Numbered from the stretch's first letter, positions 1 to 12,422 are shown. The stretch: 64,000 nt of DNA from Castanea sativa (GCF_040712315.1 NC_134015.1:4542945-4606944), one strand, 5' to 3'. Notes: generated by a model from the letters alone, not told the origin. Made by a program: numbers and translations.

Positions 1-2303
1 CCTCGTGGTTTTAGGGACAGAGGTAACAGGATTGATCGGAGTTCTCTTCTCGACCACTCATACCACCTTCTTCCCCAAACTCGAGAGGTGCTCATTCTTC
101 CTAGCCCACATCTTGGCGTACAACTCTTGATTGAATTAGGTCGTCATCTCTGTGAGAAATTAAATATTAAAATCTTTGCAAGAAGATAAAAAAATAAATC
201 TAAAAAGGGAAAAAAAGAAAAAAGAGAAGACTCACTCCTTTCTTCAATCTCGATAGCACATAAGACAAAGGAACAAGACTCAAGACCAAGGCAATGATGA
301 GCTAACGTCCTCGGGTTAACAAGGTCGTCAAAATCGTCTATCATCTTCGCGTATTCAACAGCAAATTGGATGCGCGCCTTGTACCTGCTATTGAGCTTGG
401 GGCGCTTCTTAAGTAAAAAATACAATAAGCAAAAATCAGTGACGGAATAAAATTAGAAGCAAAGGAACTAACAAAAGGTTAATCAGAAGGACGCCGCACC
501 TAGACTCGGGGCTCTCCAACGATGAAGCAACCTAGGGACTTCACCCTGAAAATCGTCAAAGAGAGTCTTCCATTTTTCCCTAAACACAAAAAAGAATCTT
601 GATTTCCAATATCAGAAGGATGATGGAAGATCAGTAATGATCCTAGCCTTTCTGACCCAGGGAACAAGTTCATAGTACTTGTACTTCTTTGACTCCTTCA
701 AACGATACAGGCAAATGAACTCATCCACCCTAATCATGTCCCCCTTAGTGATGACCATCCATATTTCCATACAGCTAATCACTATTCTCCACGAGTTCGA
801 CATAAGTTGCTCAGGAGCAATGTTGAAATAATTTCGAAGCTCCGTGATGAAGGGGTGGACGGGAAACCTAAGACTGCATTAGAAAGCAGTCTCATAAAAG
901 CACACTTCCTCAGGCGAGAAATGAAAAGCCCTTTCCTCTTCGTAAGGAAGACGTATCCTAACCCCCTAGGGATATTGTAACTTTTCCCTGAACCTAAAGA
1001 GAGTATCAGTGTCCAGAGTGAACCCCTCCTTGAGGGCATGAAAAGCCCTAACCTCCCTTTGGCCAAAAGCAGCGGTATCCACCTCTACCTCAACAGGGTC
1101 GTCACTAGATGACAACCCAATCTCCAGTTCACTAGACCTCACCTTAGACATGACTCCCCGGTCACCCACCAACTCCTCAAACCAACTTACAGACTAACAC
1201 AACAGAGTGAACAGATCAGCCAACACCAAACCCAAACCGTTACCCCTAAATACGAACCCTTCAATTGAGGAGCAATAGGTATGGAAAGAACCTAAGGACG
1301 CCCTTAAGCGCGTAAAGAGAAACAAAACAGAAGGACAAAGTTGCCTACTTTTAGAATTTCCAAGTATGGAAGCTAGAGAAAAGAGAAGGAACAGGTTTCT
1401 ATCTCTAAACAAAACGAGAAAAGGCTAGAGAATTTTGCTATAGAAAGAAAAAGGAAAAGGAGAGAAAATTGTACCTCAAAAACTTCAAAGCTCAGCAAAA
1501 GGGAAATACCAAAGGTTGAAAAGCTCTGGAAAAAAATGCGAAAATGGCAAGTGAGAAGGTGGAGGAGAAAGCAAAGAGTTTTTAAAAAACCAAGCGAGAA
1601 AAACTAAAAACCAGCGAGAAAACCAAAAGCCCCTCGAACCAAATAAAGGCATCCGCCACTAGGAGCACACCACGTGGCCACGACACATACGGCACTGCCA
1701 CTACGCATTAAATGCGAATGAAACGGGACCCCAAGGGTCATGTGTGAACAAGAAACCTTCCAGACTCGTGATCGCCATTACACGTAAGGACGACTTCAGA
1801 ATAAGGGAGGCAGTTGATGGACCCAATAAATGCCATTGTCCAGACGAACTCCTCGGACACCGTCATCCACACAAACCCAGCATGGATGATGAAAGAGAAG
1901 CGATAAAGAGAGCATTCAATATCCCGGACGGTTACAAATCAGCAAAAAGACCATTGGGATACCCATCAAAGTCCACATTGAATAAGCCCAAAAGCGTTAC
2001 AAAAGAGGCACATATTCCACCATAAATGGAATACAATGGCTAGGAGAAAAGCAGGTATATTTAGGCATTTCGAAACCGACAAGGTACACACAAATACTGA
2101 TCCTTTTACTACTCATTTTTGCTCTCACAACCAAGCCCTCTCTGTAAAATCCATTCACTGACCTTATCATCAGATACTCTGTGGCCGGCACCACACCGGT
2201 GACCACTTAGAGAGGACTTTGTTCTTAACCTTGCAAGTACAAAGACAAGCCAGTGCTAACCTATTTGGACGAACCTAATTAACTAACGATATCGGCATCA
2301 TCA
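1..2303 (-). mobile_element. Decayed LTR retroelement (gypsy-type), truncated by window edge
   Basis: The right boundary is at 2303, where the minus strand begins TGATGATGCC and sequence shared with 39925 onward starts just outside. From there the minus strand runs through an LTR-like or promoter-like stretch (about 1640-2303), then a degenerate protein-coding region (144-1172). The left end is outside the window. The LTR-like start and the adjoining duplicated flank are seen; assignment to a gypsy-type element rests on the protein fragments. I could not find a primer-binding site or a second LTR. Confidence 0.6.
144..1172 (-). pseudogene. Putative gypsy-type transposon protein (Transposase_28-like) fragments
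   Basis: Three minus-strand pieces read in order with frameshifts between them. The first, at 966-1172, contains SSDDPVEVEVD and FHALKEGF. The next, at 612-803, contains NSWRIVISCMEIW and DEFICLYRLKESKKY. The last, at 144-425, contains RPKLNSRYKARIQFAVEYAK and DDLVNPRTLAHHCLG. A frame linking the first two (782-966) carries more of the same protein. I recognise the series as the plant protein family annotated as putative gypsy-type transposon, usually one ORF of several hundred residues. Here it is interrupted by stops, frameshifts and possibly an intron (about 430-610). It is certainly not a working host gene. Confidence 0.6.
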
Positions 2304-4560
2304 AATATAAATCCTAAAATATAGGCACTGATTTCTTTTGATTTTAACATTTTTCAAGTAAAGTAAATCTTTACCTTTCTTTTGGTGCTCAACCTCTACC
2401 TTGCATGCTCAAGGTCGAGGGGTATAGGCATTTCATTTCCATAAGGATATACTATATAATAAATAAATAAATTGTTAATGAAGTATAAACCATTTTTTTA
2501 TTCTAGTTTTATTAGGAGAGATATAAAAAAATTGTCAAAAGAATTAGTTACTTTTTTTCTTTTATATAAAAATTTTCTAAAAATATTCCTTAAATAAATA
2601 CCTTTAATGCATTGTTAACAAAATCCTAAAAATATAATAGGGAAACAAATGTGACTCATATGGGTAATCTCACTTTCTTCTATTAGCTTGATGGTCCCTC
2701 CATGAAAAAAAAAAAAATAATATAATATGTTAGGACATATGTGAGACTTGTTATGTTATGTAAATTGGCTAATTATTTGACAAAATGCACTTTAATTGTA
2801 ATTCGGTAGATCTAGGATGAGTTTAGTACTTCAAGAAACATGTTGTTCAAGCCAAGTATTAAAGCCATGAAAATTGGACCAAGAAATAAGTGAAGAAAAG
2901 CTGTTTATTAAAACTCGACAGAAGCTGGACAGAAAAATCTATTGAGGTCTATTAAAGCTCGACAAAAGCAGGACAGAATCTCAACAGAAGCTCGACAAAA
3001 AAATCTATTGAGATCTATGAAATATGAATTTCCAGATCTGATTTTAGGCCCATGCTTATGTATTTGTGTAGAGTTTCTTTTCTCACAACCCTAGACATAT
3101 ATAAGGCTTATTTTAGAGACCATCACACAGGAGAATACAAGGAGAACTTATGCAAAAAGTGACCGAGTGCCTTATTCTCTCTGAAAGAAGCTACTGCATC
3201 TTTGCGCTTTAGGGTTTTGTAACCAAGTGATTCTTGATTTTCATTGTTGTTGAAGTGAAAAAATTTTCAGCCAACAACATCTTCAAGTTACTGGAGTTAG
3301 TCACGTACTGGGAGACGTGCATCATTGGTTAGTCACGTACTGGAATCCGTGCAAAGAGGTGGCGTTCATATATTGAAGAGTTTAGAGGTTCTAAAACGAT
3401 AGAAGATTTCTACTATAAGTTCATCTATAGGGATTGTAGAGTCTAAGGACAAATGTTTTGTACTAGATCTGAAACTTCTTTTTACAATAATAAATTACTT
3501 TTCGGGAAGGTTTACCCCCAGGTTTTTTACTGTGAAACTAGTTTGTTTAGTTGGTTTTCCTGAGTCATCATATCTTGTCTTATTTACTATTCCACTGTGC
3601 ATAATATTGACATGATATTAAAGTTTATTTGTTTTAACAAGATTTATTCATAATAAATCTTATTAACAACTTGGGTTTAAAATTTGTTAATTTTATCAAC
3701 CGGAGTCTAAATTTCCTAATATAATATCTCATTTGGAGAGGCATTTCTGGTTTACACGGCACACACAGACCACCACCATTAGCCCTTGAAGGCTTGAACG
3801 GTTGAACCATGATTAGAATGGTATTCACATGTGACCCGGACCACATGGAATACTAGTTAGCACACCTTAAACCGCGTGCATGAGATCCAAACCCAGAGCC
3901 AAAACATTTTATTTTATTTTGAACAATTTCAAATGCACTTACTTGTTGCTTTAAAGATCGAAGGCAAGCACACAACCCTGAAGAATCAAAATATCAAATA
4001 AACTACAATACCAGAGCCAACATGGAACAACAATTACTAAGCATCTTAGAACAATTAGTGATGATGTAGTCTCACAATTGTCCAAAAATAACATTTTCTC
4101 TCTCCTTCCCATGTTACTCCTAACTATTAATTTGTTATTCTCCTAAGTTCATGGAATTTGTTAAAGGCCTGTTGATCAGTGATATTGTGGTCCAAGCATT
4201 TGTCCAGAAGAGAGAGAAAAAAAAAAAAGAATTATTGTCTAAAATTCATAGCATGGCAAGTTTGAGTAACACTGAATATGTTATTGCTTTATAATTGTCG
4301 TATGCTTTTCGTTTACTTTCCAACAGACACGGTTTAAAGTTTTTTATTCTTCATCAATACTTCACCGCTCAACAAAAGGAAAAAATTTGACAAAACCAAT
4401 AAAGGCTCTTCACTCTTTTTATATAGTTAACTAAGAGACCCCTACTTTTCATCCAACATGTTTGACAATGAAGCTGAGAAACAGTCATTAACAACAACAA
4501 TAACACAAAAGTTGAAAAAGAAATTTAAGAGACACGCAGTAATAAAATGGTTGACCATGA
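2304..4560. repeat. Segmental duplication, left copy (partner 39925-42195)
   Basis: Sequence from 2307 onward closely matches 39930 onward, up to about 4520 against 42180. Shared landmarks include CATAAGGATATACTATATAA (2438 and 40055), TGGAGAGGCATTTCTGG (3734 and 40368) and CAACATGTTTGACAATGAAG (4454 and 42113). The left copy carries a solo LTR absent from the right copy. The right copy carries about 635 bp (40697-41332) and about 370 bp (41610-41975) absent here. In the left copy this block is the 5' flank of pseudogene A, so the duplication included the spacer between natriuretic-peptide-like genes. Confidence 0.85.
2728..3721. mobile_element. Solo LTR, family 1, copy 1 (994 bp, TSD TAATA)
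   Basis: The element begins TGTTAGGACATATGTG and ends TTTCCTAATA, so the ends are inverted (TGTTAGGA against TCCTAATA, one substitution). It is flanked by TAATA at 2723-2727 and 3722-3726. The paralogous locus at 40355 has the uninterrupted site, which confirms the insertion. Internal repeats of TTAGTCACGTACTGG are shared with the second copy at 9579-10569. No coding region is present, as expected for a solo LTR left by LTR-LTR recombination, most likely from a copia element. Confidence 0.88.
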
Positions 4561-4929
4561 CGTGGGAAGATTGTGTGCTAGGTGCTAGCTCCCGCCTTAT
4601 TTATTCCTCTTCAATCTCCATCTCTCTTCAATCTTTCCTCCCTCAGTTCCTCTCTTTCTCTCTGCAAAGTTTCGAGGTGAGTGCAGAATCTCTCACTTTG
4701 CTTATATATGCACGGTGAATTTTTGATAATTTTATGGATCAACTATTATTATTTCACTTTGTGTCTTCCTCTTTTATCTTTATGGTACAAAGAGACCTAT
4801 TGACGTCCAAGTACTTCTGAATTACAGAGAAAAATGTATTGGTCTGATCGGCCACGTCTTGAATGGTTGTCCCTGTCCTCTTGGTTTTTCTTGCCCCTTG
4901 TCTTCTTGGTTTCACTGTTCATCAACAGT

Positions 4930-6300
4930 AAGTTTCTTCAATACTCTTCTATATTTTTTTTCAGTTTTTTATTTTTATTTTTATTTTATATATGAATGAA
5001 ATATTTTTAGTAAAACATGGACCAGAATACAAGAACTCCAAGCTCAACAACTACAACGAACCAAACATAAACACCCAAATCCTAGAATAGAAGAAACAAG
5101 CTCATCAGTATTAAGGAACTATGTAAAGTTGTGATTTTCAACTATATTGTGTTGGTTATAATTCCATGCCAAATTTGATTATAATTTCTTCAATTAGTTT
5201 TACTGTATGTATGTGGGTTTATCTGTAAGGGATGAGTGTGAGAGATCGGTGAAGAATCAAGTTTCAAAAGTTGAATCAGTGGATTTCAAGACTGGCTCGC
5301 AAGGAACTACCCGCGAAAAGGCCAAATGTGGAGCACTTGACTGGAAAATGAAAAATCGTGATAGGCGATTATTTTCACGACTATCTCGTGAGAAATGCCA
5401 ACCCACGAAGGACCAGCGAAAGTTTCTGTTTGAAAAAAAGCTGTGTTTTGCTTTACCAAGTCTTTACTCACACTATATATACCCCCATTACCCACAAATT
5501 GTAATGAGTACTCTTCAAAGAGAACCCTAGAAAATACACTTGATAATTAGAGATTGTTATACTCACAATCATCTACACATTTCCTTGTGGTTTTCCTCAA
5601 CTCCTACCTCTCAATCTCTAGATCTTTGAGAAGTTGCTATCCAATCGGGCTAAATTGCAGGTTCTAGAAAGCTAGAGAAAACAAGACTCCGAGAAGTCTG
5701 TTGGTAGCAAAAGCTTGGATGGCTCAAGTACATGGGGTAAACTAGGCTTGGATGGTCTTTTATTATTCTCGTACTCCAACTTTATTCTCTAGTGAATCGA
5801 TTTAGACTTAGAGGGTCGCGGAGAGGTTTTTTGCCGAGTTATTTGGTTTTCTCTTCAATAATACTTCTCGGTGTTATCTTGTATTTGCATCTCTCTTCCC
5901 TACTTTTTAAACTTTCATTTTATTGTTGATGATGGATGAATATGGCTTAGGGTATTGTTATCGGTTCATTGTGTTTATTTACTCTTGTTCCGCACTTAGT
6001 CTAAGTTAAAGTAAAAGTAATCTAGCCGTTTTTTTAATTTGAAGGTCTGAACAAGCTTTTGTGTTTTAGCACAAATCCAAACTTTCAAACTACAAGTTAC
6101 ATCAACTACAAACAAAGTTCTGGGTATTCCTCTGAAGCCAAATTCAATAGATGTTGCCTAGGCTAGTCTACAATGGGGTAGATTTAAAATTTTGTATCTT
6201 CAACATGTTATCCCCCATTGAAAGCACCTTATATTTCAGCAACTATAAGGTCGTCTAATCAACCATAACTTCACAACCTTCCTTCAAATTCTTCTGTTAA
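4930..6300. other. Intron insertion relative to copy B; LTR-like sequence
   Basis: Copy B has no counterpart for most of this stretch. Part of it (about 5200-6050) looks like a promoter-bearing LTR: a TATA element CACTATATATA at 5471, then an unspliced leader-like region, ending near GGTCTGAACA at about 6055. I could not find matching terminal dinucleotides with a target duplication, so the boundaries and the LTR identity are unproven. Small ORFs inside show no recognisable domain. Confidence 0.3.
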
Positions 6301-6309
6301 AGAAGTATT

Positions 6310-6953
6310 GATAAAAGATATGTTCAAGTTTCAAACCAAAGAATTCTTTGGGTTTTTTTTTTTCCTTCCTTGGTTCTATTTTAATTCCAACTCCCTCAAT
6401 ATCTCAGCTGCTATATCTGAGCTAGAGTTCAGGATGAATGGGTTTTTTGTGTTTGTGTGTGTGTGTGTGTGTGTGTTTTTACTTAAAACAAATGGTGTTA
6501 CTACCAACTTCTTGTTCATAGAATTTTTTTTTTTTTTTTGGGAAAAGTTTTGCTACATACAGGCATGCAGCAATTGTTACATATAGGATTATGTGACAAT
6601 AAAAAGAGAGTGGAAAGTGTCTAAGGTTCCACTTATCATGTACTTTATACATAACCCTTGAACATATGTTACTTTCTTTTTGCTACTGCATAACTCATTA
6701 TACAGCAATATGCTGCATACTAGTATGCATTTTTTTTTACTTTCTTCTCATTAAATTGTTATATCACAAATTCAATATAAGTAATCTTCTCTCTCTCATA
6801 ATGAGATGATTTCATAGCTGCATGCATCCATTGTGAGAAGAAGAATACATGTAACCAACACAAGATTAATACACATCGTTTTTGTTGTCCTTCAATTCTC
6901 ATTAGAGTTTTTTCTTTTTTTGCACATATTTTGTGTAGGGTGCAATACGTGGC
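6310..6953 (+). other. Ancestral intron sequence of copy A, homologous to copy B intron
   Basis: This segment matches the copy B intron at 56035-56410. Shared strings include GAGTTCAGGATGAAT or its variant (6427 and 56055), the TTTTTGTTGTCCTTCAA run (6878 and 56311) and TTTGTGTAGGGTG (6930). It shows that pseudogene A and gene B share intron as well as exons. It contains a (GT)n microsatellite at 6451-6476. Confidence 0.75.
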
Positions 6954-7265
6954 ATGGTTTTAAAAACCGGACCAGGCCAGCCGATTCAACTAGGAACCGG
7001 ACCTTAACCCGGTCCGGTTATTAGTTAAAACTAGAAATGAAAAAAAAACTGGGAAAACAATGCAAACTGCCAGTTCAACCGACATAACCAGAAATTAGTG
7101 CGGTTAAACTGGTTTTAGCACTTCTTCATAAATACTTTAGCTATTGTGTTTTTAACCTAAAAAAAAAAAAATTAAAATTAAAAAGAGAGATCTTGTTTCA
7201 GATTTAAGAAGAGAAGTTTTGATTTTGAAAAAATGCTCTCTTAAGTATGAAGTGGTGAAATCTAA

Positions 7266-8228
7266 GAGCATCCACAGCAGTGGAGCTAAAATTTTAGCAA
7301 TTTAGCTCCACAAAAAGTTACTTTATTTATTTTACCTATTCACTTTACAAAACATGCTACAGTAGTAGATCTATTTTAGCTTTCAACACAATAAAATAAC
7401 ATAAACATCACAATAAAATAATATTTCTACTACAATAAAATAATACATCTCACAAAACAAAAAAACACCACAAACCGATCCACCACCACTGCCAACCAAC
7501 CAAGATCAACCGCCCACAACCATCCAACAAAAACTAACAAGCCAACAACCACCCACAACCACTGCCAAAAATCCAAATTAGCCAAAAACCACTACACAAA
7601 TTACAAAGAAACCCACACCAACAAACCCACACAAATCACAGAGAAAAACCACCACGCCAACACAACCACAGAGAAACCCACGAACAGGTCGGCGGTGAGA
7701 CGGAGGACTGGGTGAGATGGGTCGGCGGCATGGGACAGTGACGTGGGCGATGAGAATGAGGATCGGCGGTGAAATGGAGGACTGGGCGAGATGGGTCAGC
7801 GATGAAGATCGACGATCTAGAACTTATCGGCGGCGAGGCTCGACGATCCAGACCTTATCGGCGGCGAGGCTCGACGATCCAGACCTTATCGGCGGTGAAG
7901 CTCGACGATTCAGCAAGAATCGGCAGCGAAGCAGAGAGTAGATGAGGGAGAGAGAAAAAAAAAAAAAAAAAAAACGATGAAAGAAGAGAAGCCAGAGACA
8001 ACGAAAAAGAAAGGAAGAAAAAATATTTTTTAAAGGATAGAAGAGAGAGAAATTTAATAAAATAATTTTTTTTTTTTTTTACCTTTGAGCTACAGTACAC
8101 ATCTATCTTTAGATGTGTACTGTAGCTGGAAGCAAAAAAAATTTTGCTACAGCTCTACTACTGGAGCACACTTTTTGGTGGTTGAGAAGCTAAAATATAC
8201 TAATATACCACCACTGCTGTGAGTGCTC
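7266..8228. mobile_element. PIF/Harbinger-like MITE with GC-rich internal filler
   Basis: Termini are GAGCATCCACAGCAGTGG on the left and CCACTGCTGTGAGTGCTC on the right, inverted, flanked by TAA at 7263-7265 and 8229-8231. The 399-bp relative at 37468-37866 has the same ends and TAA flanks. This copy is longer because the middle (about 7680-7950) holds GC-rich sequence with a 31-bp unit (core ATCGGCGGCGAGGCTCGACG) repeated about three times, followed by an A-run. The 74-residue ORF across the repeats is low-complexity and probably not a gene. Confidence 0.75.
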
Positions 8229-8413
8229 TAAGACACCTACAGTGGCCCAAAAATATTAGATTTACTTTACTTACCTTTTGCTCTAAAGAAAAAAAAAATC
8301 AGATTTCCTATATTTGTGTTGAGGAAGAATCAAAGAAGCTCAAAGATAAGCAGATTCGTAATGATCTAATGCTTCAGTTGAGGCTTTTTTTTGCTGCTCT
8401 TGCACATGCTCAT

Positions 8414-8418
<5 letters not shown>

Positions 8419-8495
<77 letters not shown>
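8419..8495. repeat. (GA)n microsatellite, 77 bp
   Basis: Uninterrupted GA dinucleotide tract. ORFs read through it on both strands (poly Arg-Glu and Ser-Leu) are artefacts of the repeat. It is likely to be length-variable. Confidence 0.97.
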
Positions 8496-8500
<5 letters not shown>

Positions 8501-9578
8501 AAGAGAGAGATATAAAAAGCAAAAAATGTTCAATACGTGAGAACACTTCAGCAACACTAATGGAGTTTGAGATACATAAGGTCAAGCTTAGTGTTGTTGG
8601 AACTTGAACCAAACGTGTGGCAGTGGTTTGAATAAATTTCAAAATGTGTGGTAGTTTTTTTTTTTTTTTGAGCTAACGTGTGGCAGTGGTTTGAATAGAT
8701 TTCAAACTTAGTTTTTTTTTTTTTTGGATATTAAGTATTAACGTGTAGAATGTGTGGAGGGAAAAAAAATATCAAGTGGGTAGTGATATTACTACCCATT
8801 GGTGCACTTACTTTTTGTTATTTGAAAGGTTAAAAAATAACTAAAATATTTTATAGTGGGTTGTAGGTGCTTGTATATCAATATATGTTTTTTTTTTTGG
8901 TTGAATTGTGTTAGGTGGTGTCTAAAAGTTGGTAAGTTAAAGTTTTACTATTATTTAATTCTTTAGTTGAAATGACTAGATATAAATTTATTTATTTTTT
9001 CATAATTATTAATTAAATTATTTATGACATCATCGGTTCGACCATCGGTCAGACCCCGGTCTGACCAGAAAACTGGTAATCAGTCATTTTTTTCGGTTCT
9101 TTCACCGTATCGGTTTTTAAAACCATGATACATGGAAAATATCAGCTTTTCTTTTTCTAAATGAAAGAATCATTTACAATATATTTATTGAAAAGTCATG
9201 ATAGGATGGAATAAAAGTTTGTAATTATATCTCTTTTTCATCTATCATAGTTGACCTATCCGACAATATCTATGAAGTATGAAATTTATATGGTCAAATT
9301 CATCAACAGATCTCATTTCTTCTTAAATTTTAATGGGACTAATTAATTAGTTTATGTGACAAATAAATATACATTAAAATGATGTTATAGAAAATGTAAA
9401 ATTTGAAATTAGATCATTATTAATTATAAATCCTGTTAAAAATTTAATAAAGAAAGAGATTTAAAAATGAAATTAACTTTGCTTTAAAAGTTGAGTAACA
9501 CTAATGCGCACTCTTGATGTAATGGTCATTCTACAAGTATAAAGTTCTTATGGGTGAGAGAGTAAAGATTGAAGTTCA

Positions 9579-10569
9579 TGTTAGGACATATGTGATTCAT
9601 GATTAGGAACATATGTCAACATTTTATGTATTGGCTAGTCCTTTGACAAAACACACTTTACTTGTATTTAGGTAGATCTAGGATGTGTTTAATGCTTCAA
9701 GAAATAAGGTTTCAAGTTCAAGTGTTAAAACTATGCAAATCTGTCCAAGAATCAAGTGAAGAAGTGTTGTTCATTAAAACTCAACAGCTAGTATCTATCG
9801 AGATTTAAAAGAGTTATTTCAGCCCGAGGCTCGACAGCTAGGATATTTGTCGAGATTTATGAAGTTCAGTTTTTCAAAGCTGATTTTCATCCAATCCATG
9901 AATGTATATTTGGGCTTTCTTTTCTCACAACCCTAGAGATATATAAGGATTATTTTAAGGGCCATCTTGGGTTATACGAGTATTCAGCAAAGTCTTGTTC
10001 ATGCAAATTGTGACCGTACTAGATACAGAATTTGCTCTAATTCATCTTGAAGAAGTTGTTGTGTTTGTACACCGTAGGGTTTTGTGACCAAGCAACTTCA
10101 TGATCTTTATCGTGTGATAAACTAAAGAGTTTTGCAGCCAACATCCTTCTCAAGTTGGTAATCAAGTCACATACCAGAATCTGCGCATCTATTGGTTAGT
10201 CACGTACTGAGAGCCATGCAATACAAGGAGAGATTGTTACTACAGAACAAGTCTAATTGGGTATTAGGGTAAGGGTTCAACTGTAAGTTGGTATAAGGTA
10301 CTGGAATTTTTACTTGTAACCGCATGTTGTGATAATAGTGAATTCTCGGGAGTAGTGACCTTAAAATCACCCGGTGAAATTTTTGCCTCGGAGGTTTTCC
10401 CCATTTGTAAACAAACCACCATGTCAATTTATCTTCTATTGCATATTTATTTAATTGGTGATTTATTTGTGCTGCAATGTGCATTGCATGTTAAATTGAT
10501 TGATTAATTAAACTTGGCTAATTAATCAACTAATCCATCACAAGAGGTCAATACGTTTTTGGCCTATAA
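9579..10569. mobile_element. Solo LTR, family 1, copy 2 (991 bp, TSD GTTCA)
   Basis: It begins TGTTAGGACATATGTG, as does the copy at 2728, and shares TTAGTCACGTACTG and other internal strings with it. It is flanked by GTTCA at 9574-9578 and 10570-10574. The right end GCCTATAA is a decayed form of the expected TCCTAACA. Removing the insert rejoins GAAG-TTCAAATTTTCAAG, a continuous older repeat related to 50400-50540. It lies in the intron of pseudogene A. Confidence 0.85.
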
Positions 10570-10854
10570 GTTCAAATTTTCAAGAAGGAGCTTCACACAT
10601 ATATACACTTAAACTAAACTAGAATTGAGTGCATAAATGGATATAATTAATAGTTAAGGAACTAAATTATTTTTACTTAATAATTTGATTACCAAATGGT
10701 ATATCAACCCATATTGTATAATCTTTTTATAATATGTCTAGTGGCATGTCAAGACAGAAGGAATATGAGTTTATTACTACTATAATTATTTTTTTCATTT
10801 TTTCATTACAATTTATTTATTAAAAAAATTGTGAAATATATATTTAAAAAAAGA

Positions 10855-11879
10855 GATAGGTTCAAGTTACACCTGGTGTAACTCTAAAGAGTTACACATT
10901 TTTTAAACCATTGGATTTAAGTAAATCCAACGGTCAAAAAAGACTCTCATTAATGCTAATATTCTGATTATGATCACATTAATTATCTTTTATTTATTAT
11001 ATTTTATATTTATCTTTAAACCCAAAAAAAGTGTTATATCTCTCTCTCTCTCTCTCTCTCTCTCCCCTCCACTATTGTTCCACCTCCTTGGATGGATTGC
11101 CGGCAGAAGAAGGAAAATTACAACAGAGCCAACTTGGAGATCCTATACCACAAGACCATTAATCCAAGCACATGAAAGGACCCCAATCATGACCCCAAAA
11201 GATTCCTCATCAGTTGGGGTCTACCTCATTATCTTTAACATAACTTTGTATTTTTCTCATCCACGGACAGTAATAAAATCTATGATGATAATCAATGTGT
11301 CCGATGTTGGTATTGTCCAAAACGATGGTTTGGTTCATCGAGCTTGGATCACCTACAATGGTCCACGTCGTTGGATGGACATTCAATTAGGATCAAAAGA
11401 TGAAGATTACCCCAACAAAACCAATCTTCTCTGAGCAACTTGATCTCTCACCGTTTCTCAATGAATATATGTTCTTTCTCAATGAATACATGTTCATAGG
11501 ATTTTCAGCTTCCACAGGCAATTTGACTCAAATCCACAACGTCTTGTCATGGAATTTCACGTCCACAAGCCAAGCCTTTCTTCGTATTCCTTCAACAAAA
11601 AACATGTGAGAGCAAGATCATTGTCGAGGATGGTTCTGGGACTAGGAAAGCTCGAGCAAAACCACCAGGCAGCTTCTTGATTTTTGTGGCTATGGTAGCC
11701 TAGAGAGAGTCAAACTTGACACTTTTTTTTGGGTTTAGAGGTAAATATAAAATATAATAAATAAGGGATAATTAATGTGATCATAATCAAAATGTTAACA
11801 TTAATGAAGGTCTTTTTGGGCTGTTGGATCTACATAAATTCAATGGTTTAAAAAAAGTGTAACTCTAAAGAGTTACACT
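10855..11879. mobile_element. Pack-MULE-like element (long TIRs) carrying a lectin kinase fragment
   Basis: The left end GATAGGTTCAAGTTACACCT continues through GTGTAACTCTAAAGAGTTAC and AAACCATTGGATTTAAGTAA. The right end at 11820-11879 is the inverse of the inner part, so terminal repeats are about 60-80 bp. The right terminus lacks the outermost ~25 bp seen at 25492, so the target duplication cannot be read. The same termini occur at 24340-25492. The interior holds a (CT)n tract (11039-11064) and a gene fragment unrelated to transposition (11285-11703). Long inverted repeats around host coding sequence are the pattern of Pack-MULEs; the superfamily is inferred. Confidence 0.7.
11285..11703 (+). 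pseudogene. Captured fragment of L-type lectin receptor kinase (lectin domain, C-terminal part)
   Basis: Two overlapping frames encode consecutive parts of a legume-lectin domain. The first has VHRAWITYNGPRRWMD and LGSKDEDYPNK. The second has LDLSPFLNEYMF, IGFSASTG, TQIHNVLSWNF and TSQAFLRIPSTK. Past a stop, KPPGSFLIFVAMV looks like the start of the transmembrane segment. I recognise this as the end of the lectin domain of a lectin-domain receptor kinase. It is broken by a frameshift near 11430, a 24-bp tandem duplication giving FLNEYMF twice (about 11455-11502), and stops. No kinase domain is present. It lies within a transposon and is not a functional receptor. Confidence 0.75.
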
Positions 11880-12422
11880 AATATTATGAAATATATATAG
11901 ATTTGGTCCTTTTTTTTTTTTTTGTGTATACTAAGATTTACTTTTAGAAAATGGCTTAGTCCTCTTAATTAGTGTTCACGGCAATGAATATATTGTCATG
12001 CTTTATTTGATTTATTGTGCAAAAGATAGTGTTGCCTTAAGAAAATAATAATAATTTTGCATTATATCTTTCCACTAGACCCAACGAGTCCACGTCATCT
12101 TAAAGCATTCACAATGAACTTATCACAATTTTAGTTAAAAAAATTCTGTAAGTCTTTTTTTTTTTCAAAAGCAAACTATCTTTCTCTATATAATTTTTTG
12201 CTTGTGCTTTCTACCAATTGTTTTTTCTTTTTTGTTTATAGATCTGAAGCTCGACCTCTAAATCCAAACATGGAGGTGGAGGGGAGGAAGAAGCAATCCT
12301 TATACAGTTCAACTTTTGAAGCACGGGTCAAAGAGCAATATGTAGCCAACAAAGGATAGATATATATAGGAAGACTAGTGATAAGTGCTGCTCCCAGGGT
12401 TCATGGTGGTGAATATGTTTCA

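Larger units (their letters stand above)
6954..9126. mobile_element. Mutator-like element with ATGGTTTTAAAAACCGG termini, copy 1
   Basis: The left end reads ATGGTTTTAAAAACCGGACC and the right end is its inverse, CGGTTTTTAAAACCAT. Flanking 10-mers are AATACGTGGC (6944-6953) and GATACATGGA (9127-9136), a degenerate 10-bp duplication. The copy B intron at 56400 has the single uninterrupted site, GATATGTGGGAAATATCAGC. A 9-10 bp duplication with A/T-rich inverted termini points to the Mutator superfamily; no transposase is present. Internally it carries a Harbinger-like MITE (7266-8228) and a long GA microsatellite. Confidence 0.75.

Noticed and set aside
8219..8642. ORFs encoding poly(Arg-Glu) and poly(Ser-Leu)
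   Set aside because: They are translations of the (GA)n microsatellite at 8419-8495.
10801..11900. GAAATATATAT flanking the Pack-MULE-like element as a target duplication
   Set aside because: Copy B (56930-56970) already has two similar GAAATATA strings without the element, so the match predates the insertion.
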